A DNA stretch of 64,000 nt from Amycolatopsis sp. NBRC 101858 (GTDB lineage: Bacteria > Actinomycetota > Actinomycetes > Mycobacteriales > Pseudonocardiaceae): assembly GCF_030269325.1 (NCBI RefSeq), contig NZ_BSTD01000003.1:124001-188000 (forward strand), read 5' to 3'. Positions 26,371 through 34,124 of this stretch are shown piece by piece; positions within the stretch are counted from its first letter, which is position 1; the number at the start of each line of letters is the position of its first letter. A model generated the notes under the pieces. The model saw only the letters and a list, made by a program, of their open reading frames with translations, had not been told where the DNA came from and did not search any database. Position numbers and translations under genes: made by a program.

Positions 26371-27163
26371 GGCCGTTCACCACCGTCAGCGGCTTGCGCA
26401 GCCGGTTCATCCGGTCCATGGCGCGTCGGCCGATCTCGTCGGCAGCTCGGCACGCCTGGGTCAGCAGCCCGGACGTCTCGAACTTCCTGCCGGGCCGATG
26501 CAGGTCGCTGAACTGCGCGGCGGCGACGGGATCCCAGGGCAACGCCCCCACCACCGGCAGGCCCGCGGCGGCGAGTTGCTTGGCGATCTCGCCGTGCGGG
26601 TATCGCTGGTGCGCTCGCAGATCCGGATCGACGACGAGGACAACCAGGCCATCGCCGAGGTCTTCGTGAAGAGCTGCGGCGGTCTTGGCCAACGCGTGCA
26701 GCGACGCTCGGCAGTTGCGCACAACCACGACGACCAGGTCGGCACCCGACAGCACCGCGGCTGGAGCGGATCGGCTGTGCAGGCGTCCGCAGTCCGCCAA
26801 GACGTCGACCGTATCCAGGTCGAGGAACAGCGAGGACAGCCGTCGCCAATCCAGGCTGTCGGCCTCGCGCGGCGAGTGCACGCCGGGCAGCAGGTGATGC
26901 CGGCCGGTGCCGTCGGGCAGGACAAGCAGCTGGCTCGACATCGCCCGATGCAACGGAGTCGTCCGGGCCTGGAGCATCAGCTCGAACAGGCCGGTTCGCC
27001 CGTGCGCGCCGTCGGGGTCGAAGACGGAGAGCGCGCGCCCGCCGGTCGGATCGCACTCGGCGACGACCGCGTGCCGCGGCCACACCCAGGTGAGGGCGAG
27101 CGCCGCGGTCGAGACGCCCGGGCTGCCGTTCACGGAAACGAAGGAGATCAACACCTGGCTCAC
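26360..27163 (-). CDS. CpaE/MinD-like ATPase-fold protein of the tad locus
   Basis: A 267-residue ParA/MinD-superfamily protein that in Tad systems localises the machinery. The start is GTG 27163, overlapping the upstream stop as GTGA. The P-loop position reads SVNGSPGVSTAALALTW: the GxxGxST shape is kept but the usual lysines are missing, so ATP binding may be weak or lost. Later parts fit the fold (VVAECDPTGG, VDVLADCGRL, ADLVVVVVRNCRASLHAL, GLPVVGALPWDP). It is likely a scaffold or polar-targeting factor. Confidence 0.82.
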   Translation of the reverse strand: MSQVLISFVSVNGSPGVSTAALALTWVWPRHAVVAECDPTGGRALSVFDPDGAHGRTGLFELMLQARTTPLHRAMSSQLLVLPDGTGRHHLLPGVHSPREADSLDWRRLSSLFLDLDTVDVLADCGRLHSRSAPAAVLSGADLVVVVVRNCRASLHALAKTAAALHEDLGDGLVVLVVDPDLRAHQRYPHGEIAKQLAAAGLPVVGALPWDPVAAAQFSDLHRPGRKFETSGLLTQACRAADEIGRRAMDRMNRLRKPLTVVNGHVR

Positions 27164-27825
27164 CCGCCCTTCGGCAGGACGACGATCGCGACGCCGCCGG
27201 CCGATGCCCGCGAGGCCAGCTGAGCGCCGTTGACGTCCGGGACGACGACGTCGACCACCTGCCCGGACGCCGCATCGCGCTCGCTGACGCTGACTACCGC
27301 GCCGCGCACCGGCAGCCATGTCTCGGCAGCAGTTCCGGCGCCGCCGGCGGGCACGAGGAGGACGGGCTGGCGGGGTTGCAGCGGCGCGGCTGGCGCCTGG
27401 CCCGGCTTGACGAGAACGCCGACCAGTTGCTGCCCGGCGCTGGGCACGGTCACGGTGTCCGACAGGGCATCCGGCGTCACGATCTCGCCGGGCTGCAGGT
27501 CTGTCGGCGAGGTGCGGCCGACGACCTGAGATCGCTCGGACCAGGGCAACGGCCGGACGCCCGGGTCGGGGCGCACCTGAACCTCGCGCAGCGCCTCGGC
27601 GGTGACGATTTCGCCGTAGCGGACCGGCCGGGCGACGCCGACCGCGGCCACCGCGTCATCGGTCGCGCGGAAGACCCAGACGATGCCGGCCGCCGACAAC
27701 GCCGACACTACGACACCGAGCAGCACCAGAAGCTTCGACCGGCGACGTCGCGGCGGCCGGAGCGGGACCGGCGCCGGTGGCGGCGCGTCCGGGAGGCCGC
27801 GCAGCTGCGGAACTCGCGTCGTCAT
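27160..27825 (-). CDS. SAF-domain protein, CpaB/RcpC-like
   Basis: A 221-residue protein with a Pro/Arg-rich cytoplasmic N-terminus, one membrane helix (LLVLLGVVVSALSAAGIVWVF), then a SAF domain (VGVARPVRYGEIVTAEALREVQV, GRTSPTDLQPGEIVTPDAL). SAF proteins of tad loci (CpaB/RcpC) act in the periplasm or cell wall and stabilise the secretion channel. ATG 27825 overlaps the preceding stop by four bases, and the stop overlaps the CpaE-like start. Confidence 0.85.
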   Translation of the reverse strand: MTTRVPQLRGLPDAPPPAPVPLRPPRRRRSKLLVLLGVVVSALSAAGIVWVFRATDDAVAAVGVARPVRYGEIVTAEALREVQVRPDPGVRPLPWSERSQVVGRTSPTDLQPGEIVTPDALSDTVTVPSAGQQLVGVLVKPGQAPAAPLQPRQPVLLVPAGGAGTAAETWLPVRGAVVSVSERDAASGQVVDVVVPDVNGAQLASRASAGGVAIVVLPKGG

Positions 27826-28712
27826 CGCGCGCCTCCGGTGTTCAGCGTCCGGATCTCGCGAACGGGCAGGCGTGCCGATGAGGTCAGGGCCATGGTCCGG
27901 AACGCGCTCTGGCCGCCGCCCGACCAGCGGATCTCCCAGCGGCTCGTCGCGTCGATCCCAGCCACCCCTCCGGGCGTCAGGTGCGCGTAGACGTGGCCGC
28001 AGGTCGGTGACGGCCGGCCGGCTTGGTCGTCCGTGAACTCGGAGCCGGGGCCTGAGCACCGGACGGTCGATCCGTCGCCCATCGACCAGTCGATCGCCGT
28101 CAGGGTCGCCGTCGCGGTGACCGTGATCGGGCCGGCGCTCGCGGTGCGGGTCACCGGTCCGGTGGTGGCTTCCCTGCGTGCGGTCCACATCCAGACCGGG
28201 AAGCCGATCGTGGCACCGTGCGGCGAGTCCGCCGGCGGGGCCAAGCGGATGTCCGGGGCCGACAGGCCCATCTCGGAGATGGCCTGTTCAGCCAGCTTGG
28301 CGGGCGATACCTGCGGGACCACGACCGGCTGGCCGTTCGGCGCGAACACGACCCGCGGCCACCCCTGCAGCGCTCCGCCGCCCTGGCAGAGCATGAAGTG
28401 CAGCGACCCTTGGGCCGGCGTGTGGCCGCCCCACAGCGGATCACCGGCGGGCGGCGCGGTCCACGGCTGATCGACGCAGGAGTAGCGCGGACCGCCCTGG
28501 GCACGTCCGCCTGCTTGACGGCCCGGATCCGCTGCCGCTACCGGCGGCGGGCCCGTCAGGCCGCCAGGCCGACCGGGGTCGGTGGCGGCCACCCAGCATC
28601 GGCCGTGTGTGCCGGAGGATGTGCATCCCCCTGGACCGGCCTGCGCATGCGCCGCCGGTGCCGCGGTCAGGCTGAGCAGTCCAGCAGTGATCAGACAGCT
28701 GCTCTTCAACAT
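27822..28712 (-). CDS. Secreted protein of the tad locus with PKD-like region
   Basis: A 296-residue exported protein. Start ATG 28712 has GGAG five bases upstream and lies within the end of the preceding gene. A signal peptide runs to about 24 (MLKSSCLITAGLLSL...PAAHAQ). The middle is Gly/Pro-rich with paired Cys. The C-terminal part has PITVTATATLTAIDWSMGDGSTVRC and PTCGHVYAHLTPGG, a strand and loop pattern like PKD domains. It is probably an extracellular or wall-associated accessory of the pilus. Not recognised beyond this. Confidence 0.75.
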   Translation of the reverse strand: MLKSSCLITAGLLSLTAAPAAHAQAGPGGCTSSGTHGRCWVAATDPGRPGGLTGPPPVAAADPGRQAGGRAQGGPRYSCVDQPWTAPPAGDPLWGGHTPAQGSLHFMLCQGGGALQGWPRVVFAPNGQPVVVPQVSPAKLAEQAISEMGLSAPDIRLAPPADSPHGATIGFPVWMWTARREATTGPVTRTASAGPITVTATATLTAIDWSMGDGSTVRCSGPGSEFTDDQAGRPSPTCGHVYAHLTPGGVAGIDATSRWEIRWSGGGQSAFRTMALTSSARLPVREIRTLNTGGAR

Positions 28713-29266
28713 GGCTTCTCCAAGTGTGCTTGCACCAGCTGCACGAGCCATCGGTCGGAGTCCCGGTAGCGCACGATCTGCGCTTCGAACTCGTACCGGC
28801 GCGGCTGGGCTGGGTTGTCGAGGTTGCGCCCGGACTCCGCGGGCTTGTCGCTGATGAGGTGCTCATCCGTGGCGTCAACGCAATCGGTCACGACGACACG
28901 AGGCGGCTCGGCCAGCGAAACCGAGGTCACCTTCGGCGAACGCCGGTAGGCACCCACCGCGTGCGCGGGAATCGAGGCGAGGTTCGCGATCTCGTTGACG
29001 TAGTCGGTCAGGGCGGGATCAGCCATCACCGCCGACAGCTCGCTGCGCCAGTTCTTGGCTCGGGGCGCGGCTTCTGCCAAGTCGCTGAGCCGCCAGTAGC
29101 GCTCGTAGGCGCTCATGGCCATGTCCGAGGCGAACTTCTCCGGCGAGACACTGACTGGCGGAGTCGGTTGCGTCGTCGATGAGACCACCACGCCGCCATC
29201 ATTCGAACAACCGGCCGAGCTTGCGGTGACGATCAGGACGAGAGCCGAGAAACCACGTCGTGTCAT
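28706..29266 (-). CDS. Lipoprotein of the tad locus
   Basis: A 186-residue lipoprotein. The signal MTRRGFSALVLIVTASSAGC ends in lipobox SAGC, so Cys20 is the likely lipidation site. The mature part begins with a Thr/Pro/Ser linker, then an alpha-beta domain (SAYERYWRLSDLAEAAP, RVVVTDCVDATDEHLISDKPA, YEFEAQIVRYRDSDRWLVQLVQAHLE) that resembles NTF2-like folds. Its last codons hold the start of the next gene. No specific function recognised. Confidence 0.75.
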   Translation of the reverse strand: MTRRGFSALVLIVTASSAGCSNDGGVVVSSTTQPTPPVSVSPEKFASDMAMSAYERYWRLSDLAEAAPRAKNWRSELSAVMADPALTDYVNEIANLASIPAHAVGAYRRSPKVTSVSLAEPPRVVVTDCVDATDEHLISDKPAESGRNLDNPAQPRRYEFEAQIVRYRDSDRWLVQLVQAHLEKPC

Positions 29267-29434
29267 GGTGAAGCCTTCCGAGTTTCTTCGCTGACGATCA
29301 AGTCTTCAGCCTGCCTCGGGTCGAGGGTCTGGTGTTTCATGCGGCTGCCATTCTCTCGAAAGTGCTTCCTCCCGCAGGAAAGTCGGCGTGGTGGACAGCG
29401 CAGAGGGGGCGTAGCCGTCCACCACACCGACCGG

Positions 29435-29459
29435 ACGAGGACGTGGGAGTCGTCCTCGT
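29435..29459. terminator. Hairpin between the DUF6355-like gene and the lipoprotein gene
   Basis: ACGAGGAC and GTCCTCGT form an eight-base stem with a nine-base loop directly downstream of the minus-strand gene ending at 29467. A second nine-base inverted repeat (GTGGTGGAC at 29388, GTCCACCAC at 29417) lies further on. Neither has a T run, so termination is only suggested by position. Confidence 0.35.
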
Positions 29460-29466
29460 GCTTTGG

Positions 29467-29793
29467 TCAGGTGGGGCCCTCGTAACCGGGGTCGCATCCG
29501 ACGCCGCCGTTCCACCACGCGCCAGTCACTCGCCATCGGATCACCGGCTGCAGGTTGGTCGTGCCAGGGCCGACGCAGTACCGGTAGTCGTTTCCCCAGA
29601 TGTCTTCGACATCAAGGTCCACAGTGGATCTCGTACCACCGTCGCAGTGGCGGTACTCACCGCCTCCGAGGTAACCGCACTTCTCGCTGACCCCGCTGCT
29701 CGACGCTTCGGAAACGCCTGCACCGGCGAGTAATGACACCATCGACAAGGCGAAGGCGATGGCGACTTCACGAGAACAAATACGCACATTCAT
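29467..29793 (-). CDS. Small secreted DUF6355-like protein
   Basis: A 108-residue exported protein (ATG 29793; an alternative ATG lies nine bases upstream). A signal peptide (MNVRICSREVAIAFALSMVSLLAGAGVSEA) is followed by a short mature domain with four Cys, including CGYLGGGEYRHCDGGT, NDYRYCVGPGTTNL and GGVGCDPGYEG. This is the pattern I associate with DUF6355-type small secreted proteins of actinomycetes. Two disulfides are likely. It sits between the prepilin peptidase and the lipoprotein but may have its own promoter. Confidence 0.7.
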   Translation of the reverse strand: MNVRICSREVAIAFALSMVSLLAGAGVSEASSSGVSEKCGYLGGGEYRHCDGGTRSTVDLDVEDIWGNDYRYCVGPGTTNLQPVIRWRVTGAWWNGGVGCDPGYEGPT

Positions 29794-29949
29794 GGGATCC
29801 ACCCATCAGAATCGGTTGAGCCGAGAACCTCGGCGTTGATTCCACTGTGGACCGAATTCTCAGCTCCGGGAAGCTTCCTGCGAGCCCAAGCTTGTGCCGA
29901 TCTTGTCCTGTTCCAGTGCGGCTTTTGTCAAGATGGAAACCGTGTTCAG

Positions 29950-30585
29950 TCAAAGTTGCGCCAGGGTGCCGCCGACCAAGGCCACGACAACCATCGACGG
30001 CGCCATCGGCACCTGCCCCCCATGAAAGGAACACCGGCCGAACCAAACAGCCGCGATCCCGGCGACGGCAGTGAGGAGGTAGACCGCGAGCACGCCCGCC
30101 AGCGCCCAGCTCCAACCGAACCATCCGAGCAGAAGACCGACGCTCGGGGCAAGCTTGACGTCACCAGGCCCCGGCTGGCCGGTAGCCAGGTACGACAGAA
30201 GCATCAGACCGGCCCAGGCGCCACCCCCGATGAGAGCCCTGACCCCACTTTCAAAGTTTCCCGCGACCACAGTGGACAATGCCGCAGCACCCGCCAACCC
30301 GCATAGCGGCAGGGAAAGCCGGTCCGGGATGCGGTGCTCGTTGACGTCGATCACCGCCGTCGGAACACCCAGCAGTACGAACGCCGCGCCGACGACCACG
30401 GCCGTCGACCACAGCGCGACAACAACTCCAGCCGCCAGGACCGCTACAAGCGTGACGACGACGCACCAACGGGACAGCACTCGCTTGGCGTTCAGCCGCA
30501 AGAGACCGACGGCGATCGGTGCCATGGCCAATGAAACTGCGGCCCCGACGGCCGATCGGAGGAGTAAGGCCTCAAACTCAGACAT
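29950..30585 (-). CDS. Prepilin peptidase (A24 family)
   Basis: Integral-membrane aspartic protease that removes prepilin leader peptides, 211 residues with about seven hydrophobic helices. The two catalytic aspartates are visible: D80 in AVIDVNEHRIPD and D142 in the GxGD motif GQPGPGDVKL. It lacks the N-terminal methylase domain of classical PilD, as usual in Tad loci (TadV/CpaA type). I start at ATG 30585, eight bases inside the end of the upstream regulator gene, so the two are coupled. Confidence 0.88.
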   Translation of the reverse strand: MSEFEALLLRSAVGAAVSLAMAPIAVGLLRLNAKRVLSRWCVVVTLVAVLAAGVVVALWSTAVVVGAAFVLLGVPTAVIDVNEHRIPDRLSLPLCGLAGAAALSTVVAGNFESGVRALIGGGAWAGLMLLSYLATGQPGPGDVKLAPSVGLLLGWFGWSWALAGVLAVYLLTAVAGIAAVWFGRCSFHGGQVPMAPSMVVVALVGGTLAQL

Positions 30586-32839
30586 GTCCGGCTTCGAGCC
30601 GAGCCAGCTTCGCGCGGACGTCGACCGCTCGCAGGTCTCTGAGCTCATCGAGAACTTCCAAGCTGCGCCGGTAAGTGTTGCGCGCCTGGTCGATCTGTCC
30701 GATGCCGCACAGCGCGTCCGCGCGTGCGATCAGAGTTTCGGCTGCGTGCCAACGCTGCCAGCCCCGGCGCCGAGCCGCCAGGGCGTCATCGAAGTGGCGA
30801 AGAGCCGCACGGTGCTCGCCGCGCCGACTGAGCAACAAGCCGATCCGCTGATGCGCGATACCTGCGACCGCCTTCGAGCTGAACGACTCCGCGCGCTCCA
30901 AGGCATCGAGCGCGTACTCCATTCCCTTGTCCGTCAAGCCGAGCAAGTCGCACACATCCGCCAATGCAGCCCGATTCACAGCGAGACCGACCCTGACTCC
31001 GGCGGCCGCGAACAGCCGATCGGCGAGTTCGTGCAGCTCGCGCGCATCGGCTGTCCGGCCGCAACTGGTGTACGCGAGCCCGAGGCTGTACGCGGTCCAG
31101 GCCAGCGATCGGTCGTCGTCCAGGTCGCCGTGACGCCGGAGCGCTTCTTCCAGGTGTGCCATTCCGTCTTCGGTCCGGCCGAGTTCGTGCTCGACCCAAC
31201 CGAGGGCCTCGAGGCTCCTCGCAATACCGGCGCCGCTGCCCGCCGTCCGCGCCGCGGCGAGACCATCGTGGGCGGCGACCAGCCAGGTGTTCCAGCTGCG
31301 CGTCAACACGAAGTACGGCAAAAACGCGGTAGGCAGCAGCCACAGGATGTCCTTCGCCCCGTAGGTCCGGGCGTTGCGCGCAACTTGGAGAGCAGTGGCC
31401 ACCTCCCGCTCACACCAAGCCATCGCCGCTTCGAACCCGCCGTCCTCGAAGGACATCGGCTCGACATCGGCCAGGCTTCCCGGCGTGATTCCGCTGACGG
31501 CCCAGTTGGGGATCAGCGTGTTGTTCGCGTTCCACGCCGTTGCGGCGTACCAGCACAGGGCCCGGTCGTGGGCGCGCTCGACCTCGCAGAGCCGCTCCTC
31601 GACCAGCGCTCGCTGGTGGGCGTAGGCGCGGAGCAGGTAACTGATCCGGTACCGGCCATCCGGCAGGGGCTCGACGAGGTGCGCCTCGGCCAGCAGCCGG
31701 AGGGACCCCTCGGCACGCTCGGAGTCGAGCTGGGCCAAAACAGCGACCGATTCGGTTCCGAAGACGTTCGCAGGGCCGATGCCGACGTACCGGAAGACCC
31801 GCCGCGCCATGGGCGGCAAGGCCAGGTACGAGACATCGACGACGCCGTGGATGTTCACCGCCGGATCGCTGGAGGTGAACAGGTCGAGACGGGTTTTCTC
31901 GGAATCCAGCTGCTCGGCCAGCTCGGTCAAGGACGTTTCGCGGTGACGCTGGAGGTACTCGGCAGCGATCAGGATCGTCATCGGCAACGAGCCGCATCGC
32001 TCGACGACCAGCTCGGCAGCAGCGTCGTCGGCTCGTGTTCGTGTCTCTCCGATCCGACGTCCGAGCAGGTCAAGGGCATGCCGACGAGGAAGGGGCGGCA
32101 GCTCGACGGCCGTGCCGCCGGTGCGCGCGAGCAGACCGGACTGCCGTTCCCTGCTGGTGACCAGCACCACGCTGCCCGCGCCCGGCAGGAGCCATTCGGC
32201 TTGCCGATAACCGGCGACATTGTCCAGGATCACGACCGCTGGACGTTCCGCGAGCAACGAGCGGTACCGGGCGACCCGGGCCTGCAGGCTCGACGAGCCG
32301 AGCTCTGTGGCGCTGACACCGAGCGCCAGGAGGAATCCGTCAAGGATTTCTTCCGGATCGGCCGGCGCGCCGGGCGCGAGTCCGCGCAGGTCAGCGAACA
32401 GGCACCCACCCGGGAAACGCGTCTGCACCCCGGACGCCCATTGCACCGCGAGCGCGGTTTTACCGGTCCAGAACCCGCCCTCGATCACGATCGTCACGGT
32501 TACGCCCGGGCGCCCTTGGGTGATCAAGGCCCGATCCATCGCCTGCAACTCCTTCTCGCGGCCGACGAATCCCGCTGTGGCCGCCGGAAGCTGGACAGGG
32601 CGAGTCATCGGGCGGGAGTCACCTCGCTGTTCCGCCGCGACCTTGACCAGCTCGCCGTCCGCCACGAGCGCGGTGTCGAGGTCGCGTACCACAGCAGGAA
32701 GGAGCGCGCGGTGGCCATTCAGCAGCTTTGAGAGGTAGCTCGCGCTGTAGCCGGCCTTCTCGGCCACCTCGCCGAGCGTCAAGCCGTGCTCTCTCCGCTT
32801 GCGGTGCACCGCCGCCGCGAAGCTGTCGATCGTCCTCAT
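30578..32839 (-). CDS. HTH - NB-ARC - TPR transcriptional regulator
   Basis: A STAND-type regulator of 753 residues. An XRE helix-turn-helix occupies about 6-60 (LTLGEVAEKAGYSASYLSKLLNG). The NB-ARC ATPase has the P-loop position IEGGFWTGKTALA at about 119-131, Walker B PAVVILDNVAG, LVTSRERQ and the GLPL-like CGSLPMTILIA. TPR-like helices fill about 540-753. The P-loop is slightly unusual (EGGFWTGKT). Start ATG 32839 follows GGGGAGG. It is coupled to the prepilin peptidase, so I infer that it controls the tad cluster in response to an unknown ligand. Confidence 0.88.
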   Translation of the reverse strand: MRTIDSFAAAVHRKRREHGLTLGEVAEKAGYSASYLSKLLNGHRALLPAVVRDLDTALVADGELVKVAAEQRGDSRPMTRPVQLPAATAGFVGREKELQAMDRALITQGRPGVTVTIVIEGGFWTGKTALAVQWASGVQTRFPGGCLFADLRGLAPGAPADPEEILDGFLLALGVSATELGSSSLQARVARYRSLLAERPAVVILDNVAGYRQAEWLLPGAGSVVLVTSRERQSGLLARTGGTAVELPPLPRRHALDLLGRRIGETRTRADDAAAELVVERCGSLPMTILIAAEYLQRHRETSLTELAEQLDSEKTRLDLFTSSDPAVNIHGVVDVSYLALPPMARRVFRYVGIGPANVFGTESVAVLAQLDSERAEGSLRLLAEAHLVEPLPDGRYRISYLLRAYAHQRALVEERLCEVERAHDRALCWYAATAWNANNTLIPNWAVSGITPGSLADVEPMSFEDGGFEAAMAWCEREVATALQVARNARTYGAKDILWLLPTAFLPYFVLTRSWNTWLVAAHDGLAAARTAGSGAGIARSLEALGWVEHELGRTEDGMAHLEEALRRHGDLDDDRSLAWTAYSLGLAYTSCGRTADARELHELADRLFAAAGVRVGLAVNRAALADVCDLLGLTDKGMEYALDALERAESFSSKAVAGIAHQRIGLLLSRRGEHRAALRHFDDALAARRRGWQRWHAAETLIARADALCGIGQIDQARNTYRRSLEVLDELRDLRAVDVRAKLARLEAGHV

Positions 32840-32951
32840 CGCGCCTCCCCGCGCATCGAGACGCGCCGGATGACGCGTCTGGGCGGGGACCCGGAAGTCA
32901 ACTGGATCTGGTGGCAGGCACTCGATCGGGCGGTTCCTGCGGTGCTCGAGG

Positions 32952-32965
32952 TCCAGTAAATTGGA
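32952..32965 (+). promoter_or_regulatory. Operator-like box 1, TCCAGTAAATTGGA
   Basis: First of three boxes of the form TCnArTAAATyGGA between the divergent NB-ARC regulator and XRE genes. The core TCCA...TGGA is palindromic. Confidence 0.5.
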
Positions 32966-33003
32966 GTGATCGACTTCGACAGTACGAAAGCCTGGACGGA
33001 GAG

Positions 33004-33017
33004 TCAAATAAATCGGA
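33004..33017 (+). promoter_or_regulatory. Operator-like box 2, TCAAATAAATCGGA
   Basis: Second, less perfect copy, beginning 52 bases after box 1. Confidence 0.45.
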
Positions 33018-33030
33018 CGCATTGCGATCC

Positions 33031-33052
33031 GGATTCCAATAAATTGGAATCC
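33031..33052 (+). promoter_or_regulatory. Operator-like box 3 with perfect 10-bp inverted repeat
   Basis: Core TCCAATAAATTGGA (33035-33048), extended to arms GGATTCCAAT and ATTGGAATCC separated by AA. It lies about 20 bases before the XRE start and begins 31 bases after box 2. Best candidate for autoregulation by the XRE protein. Confidence 0.6.
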
Positions 33053-33070
33053 GATCCGAAGGGGGTGGAC

Positions 33071-33490
33071 GTGTCCGAGTCCAAGGATCCGCAGCGCGAC
33101 GAGGCCGAGCCGTTCGGTGTACTTCTCGAGCGGTTGATCTACCTCAAGAAGCACGACAATGGCCGCTCGTACACCGTTCCCGAAGTTGCCGAGAACATCG
33201 GCATCTCCAAGAGCCAGCTGTACAACCTGATCAAGGGCTCGAACGAACCGAAACTGAGGCTGGCCATGGAACTCGCGGCGTATTTCGACGTCGACCTCGA
33301 GTACTTCGGCAACAGCGAGCGGGCCCTCCAGCTTCAGGGGCAGTACGCGATGCTCGAGCGCCTCTCCGAGCAGGGTGTCCGCGACATCGCGTTCCGCGCG
33401 AGCGCGCTCTCCCCCGAGGTCCTGCCGAGCGTCCTCGACTTCATCGACTTCCAAGCCAGCCGCGGCGGCGAGAACCACACGTCCGGGTGA
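33071..33490 (+). CDS. XRE-family transcriptional regulator
   Basis: A 139-residue DNA-binding regulator. The helix-turn-helix is clear (SYTVPEVAENIGISKSQLYNLIKGSNEPKLRLAMELAAYFDVDLEYF), followed by a C-terminal helical segment (YAMLERLSEQGVRDIAFRASALSPEVLPSVLDFIDFQ). I choose GTG 33071 because AAGGGGG is six bases upstream; the frame stays open further to an upstream ATG that lacks a ribosome binding site and overlaps the operator boxes. It precedes an ImmA/IrrE protease gene, the common repressor-protease pairing. Confidence 0.83.
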   Translation: MSESKDPQRDEAEPFGVLLERLIYLKKHDNGRSYTVPEVAENIGISKSQLYNLIKGSNEPKLRLAMELAAYFDVDLEYFGNSERALQLQGQYAMLERLSEQGVRDIAFRASALSPEVLPSVLDFIDFQASRGGENHTSG

Positions 33491-33572
33491 CTTGCTGTCC
33501 AGCCTGCCGAACACCGCGGCTGATCTGCGACGATCGATCAAAGGTGATCGACAACGGCCTGGGAGGACCGTC

Positions 33573-34124
33573 GTGAGCATCCTGCGTCAGCGTGTGAGCC
33601 GTGCCCGGCGGATCGCCGGTCTGCGCCGTCGGCTGCGGTCCGAACTCCGCGCTGCCGGAGTCGAAGGACCGACGCCGATGGCCGAGATCTGCGCCCGATT
33701 CGGCGAGCGCCGCAGCAAGCCGATCCGGCTCCTGGCCGTGCCCATGGAGGTTCCCGGCCCGTTCGGTCTGTGGATCAAGACAACGGCCTCGGACGTCATC
33801 CTCTACCAGGGCACCGGAACCACGCGGTTCCATCAGGAGCACATCATCGCCCACGAGCTCGGCCACCTCCTCGCCGATCATCCGTCGGACGAGGGTGACG
33901 ACTCGATGTGGCGGATGCTGCTGCCCGACATCCCGCCCGACGTCGTCCGCAAGGCGCTGCGCCGCCGCACCTCCTACGAGAACGAGTACGAGCAGGAAGC
34001 CGAGGCGCTCGCGACCGTCCTCCTGGAGGCCACGGTCAAGGCCCAGGAAGTCAGCTTGCCCGGCCGGTCACCGCGAGCGCGCCGCGCGCAGACGTCCCTC
34101 GGCGACCCGGTCGACGTCCTGTGA
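33573..34124 (+). CDS. ImmA/IrrE-type metallopeptidase
   Basis: A 183-residue zinc protease of the M78 family. The HExxH motif is HELGH at residues 94-98 (IIAHELGHLLADHP), followed by a helix with acidic residues (SYENEYEQEAEALATVLL) where the third metal ligand usually lies. Start GTG 33573 has GGGAGGA seven bases upstream. Such proteases cleave or de-repress partner XRE regulators under stress; the adjacent XRE gene is the obvious partner. The stop overlaps the next start (GTGA). Confidence 0.88.
   Translation: MSILRQRVSRARRIAGLRRRLRSELRAAGVEGPTPMAEICARFGERRSKPIRLLAVPMEVPGPFGLWIKTTASDVILYQGTGTTRFHQEHIIAHELGHLLADHPSDEGDDSMWRMLLPDIPPDVVRKALRRRTSYENEYEQEAEALATVLLEATVKAQEVSLPGRSPRARRAQTSLGDPVDVL

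Noticed and set aside
25275..27275. A long open frame on the minus strand across tadA and the CpaE-like gene
   Set aside because: It is an out-of-frame reading of high-GC coding DNA: Arg/Ser/Pro-rich, no motifs and fully covered by two genes with clear ATPase motifs.
30155..32731. Long plus-strand frame opposite the NB-ARC regulator
   Set aside because: Its composition is Arg/Gln/Gly-rich with no motif; the opposite strand has HTH, NB-ARC and TPR motifs and a strong ribosome binding site.
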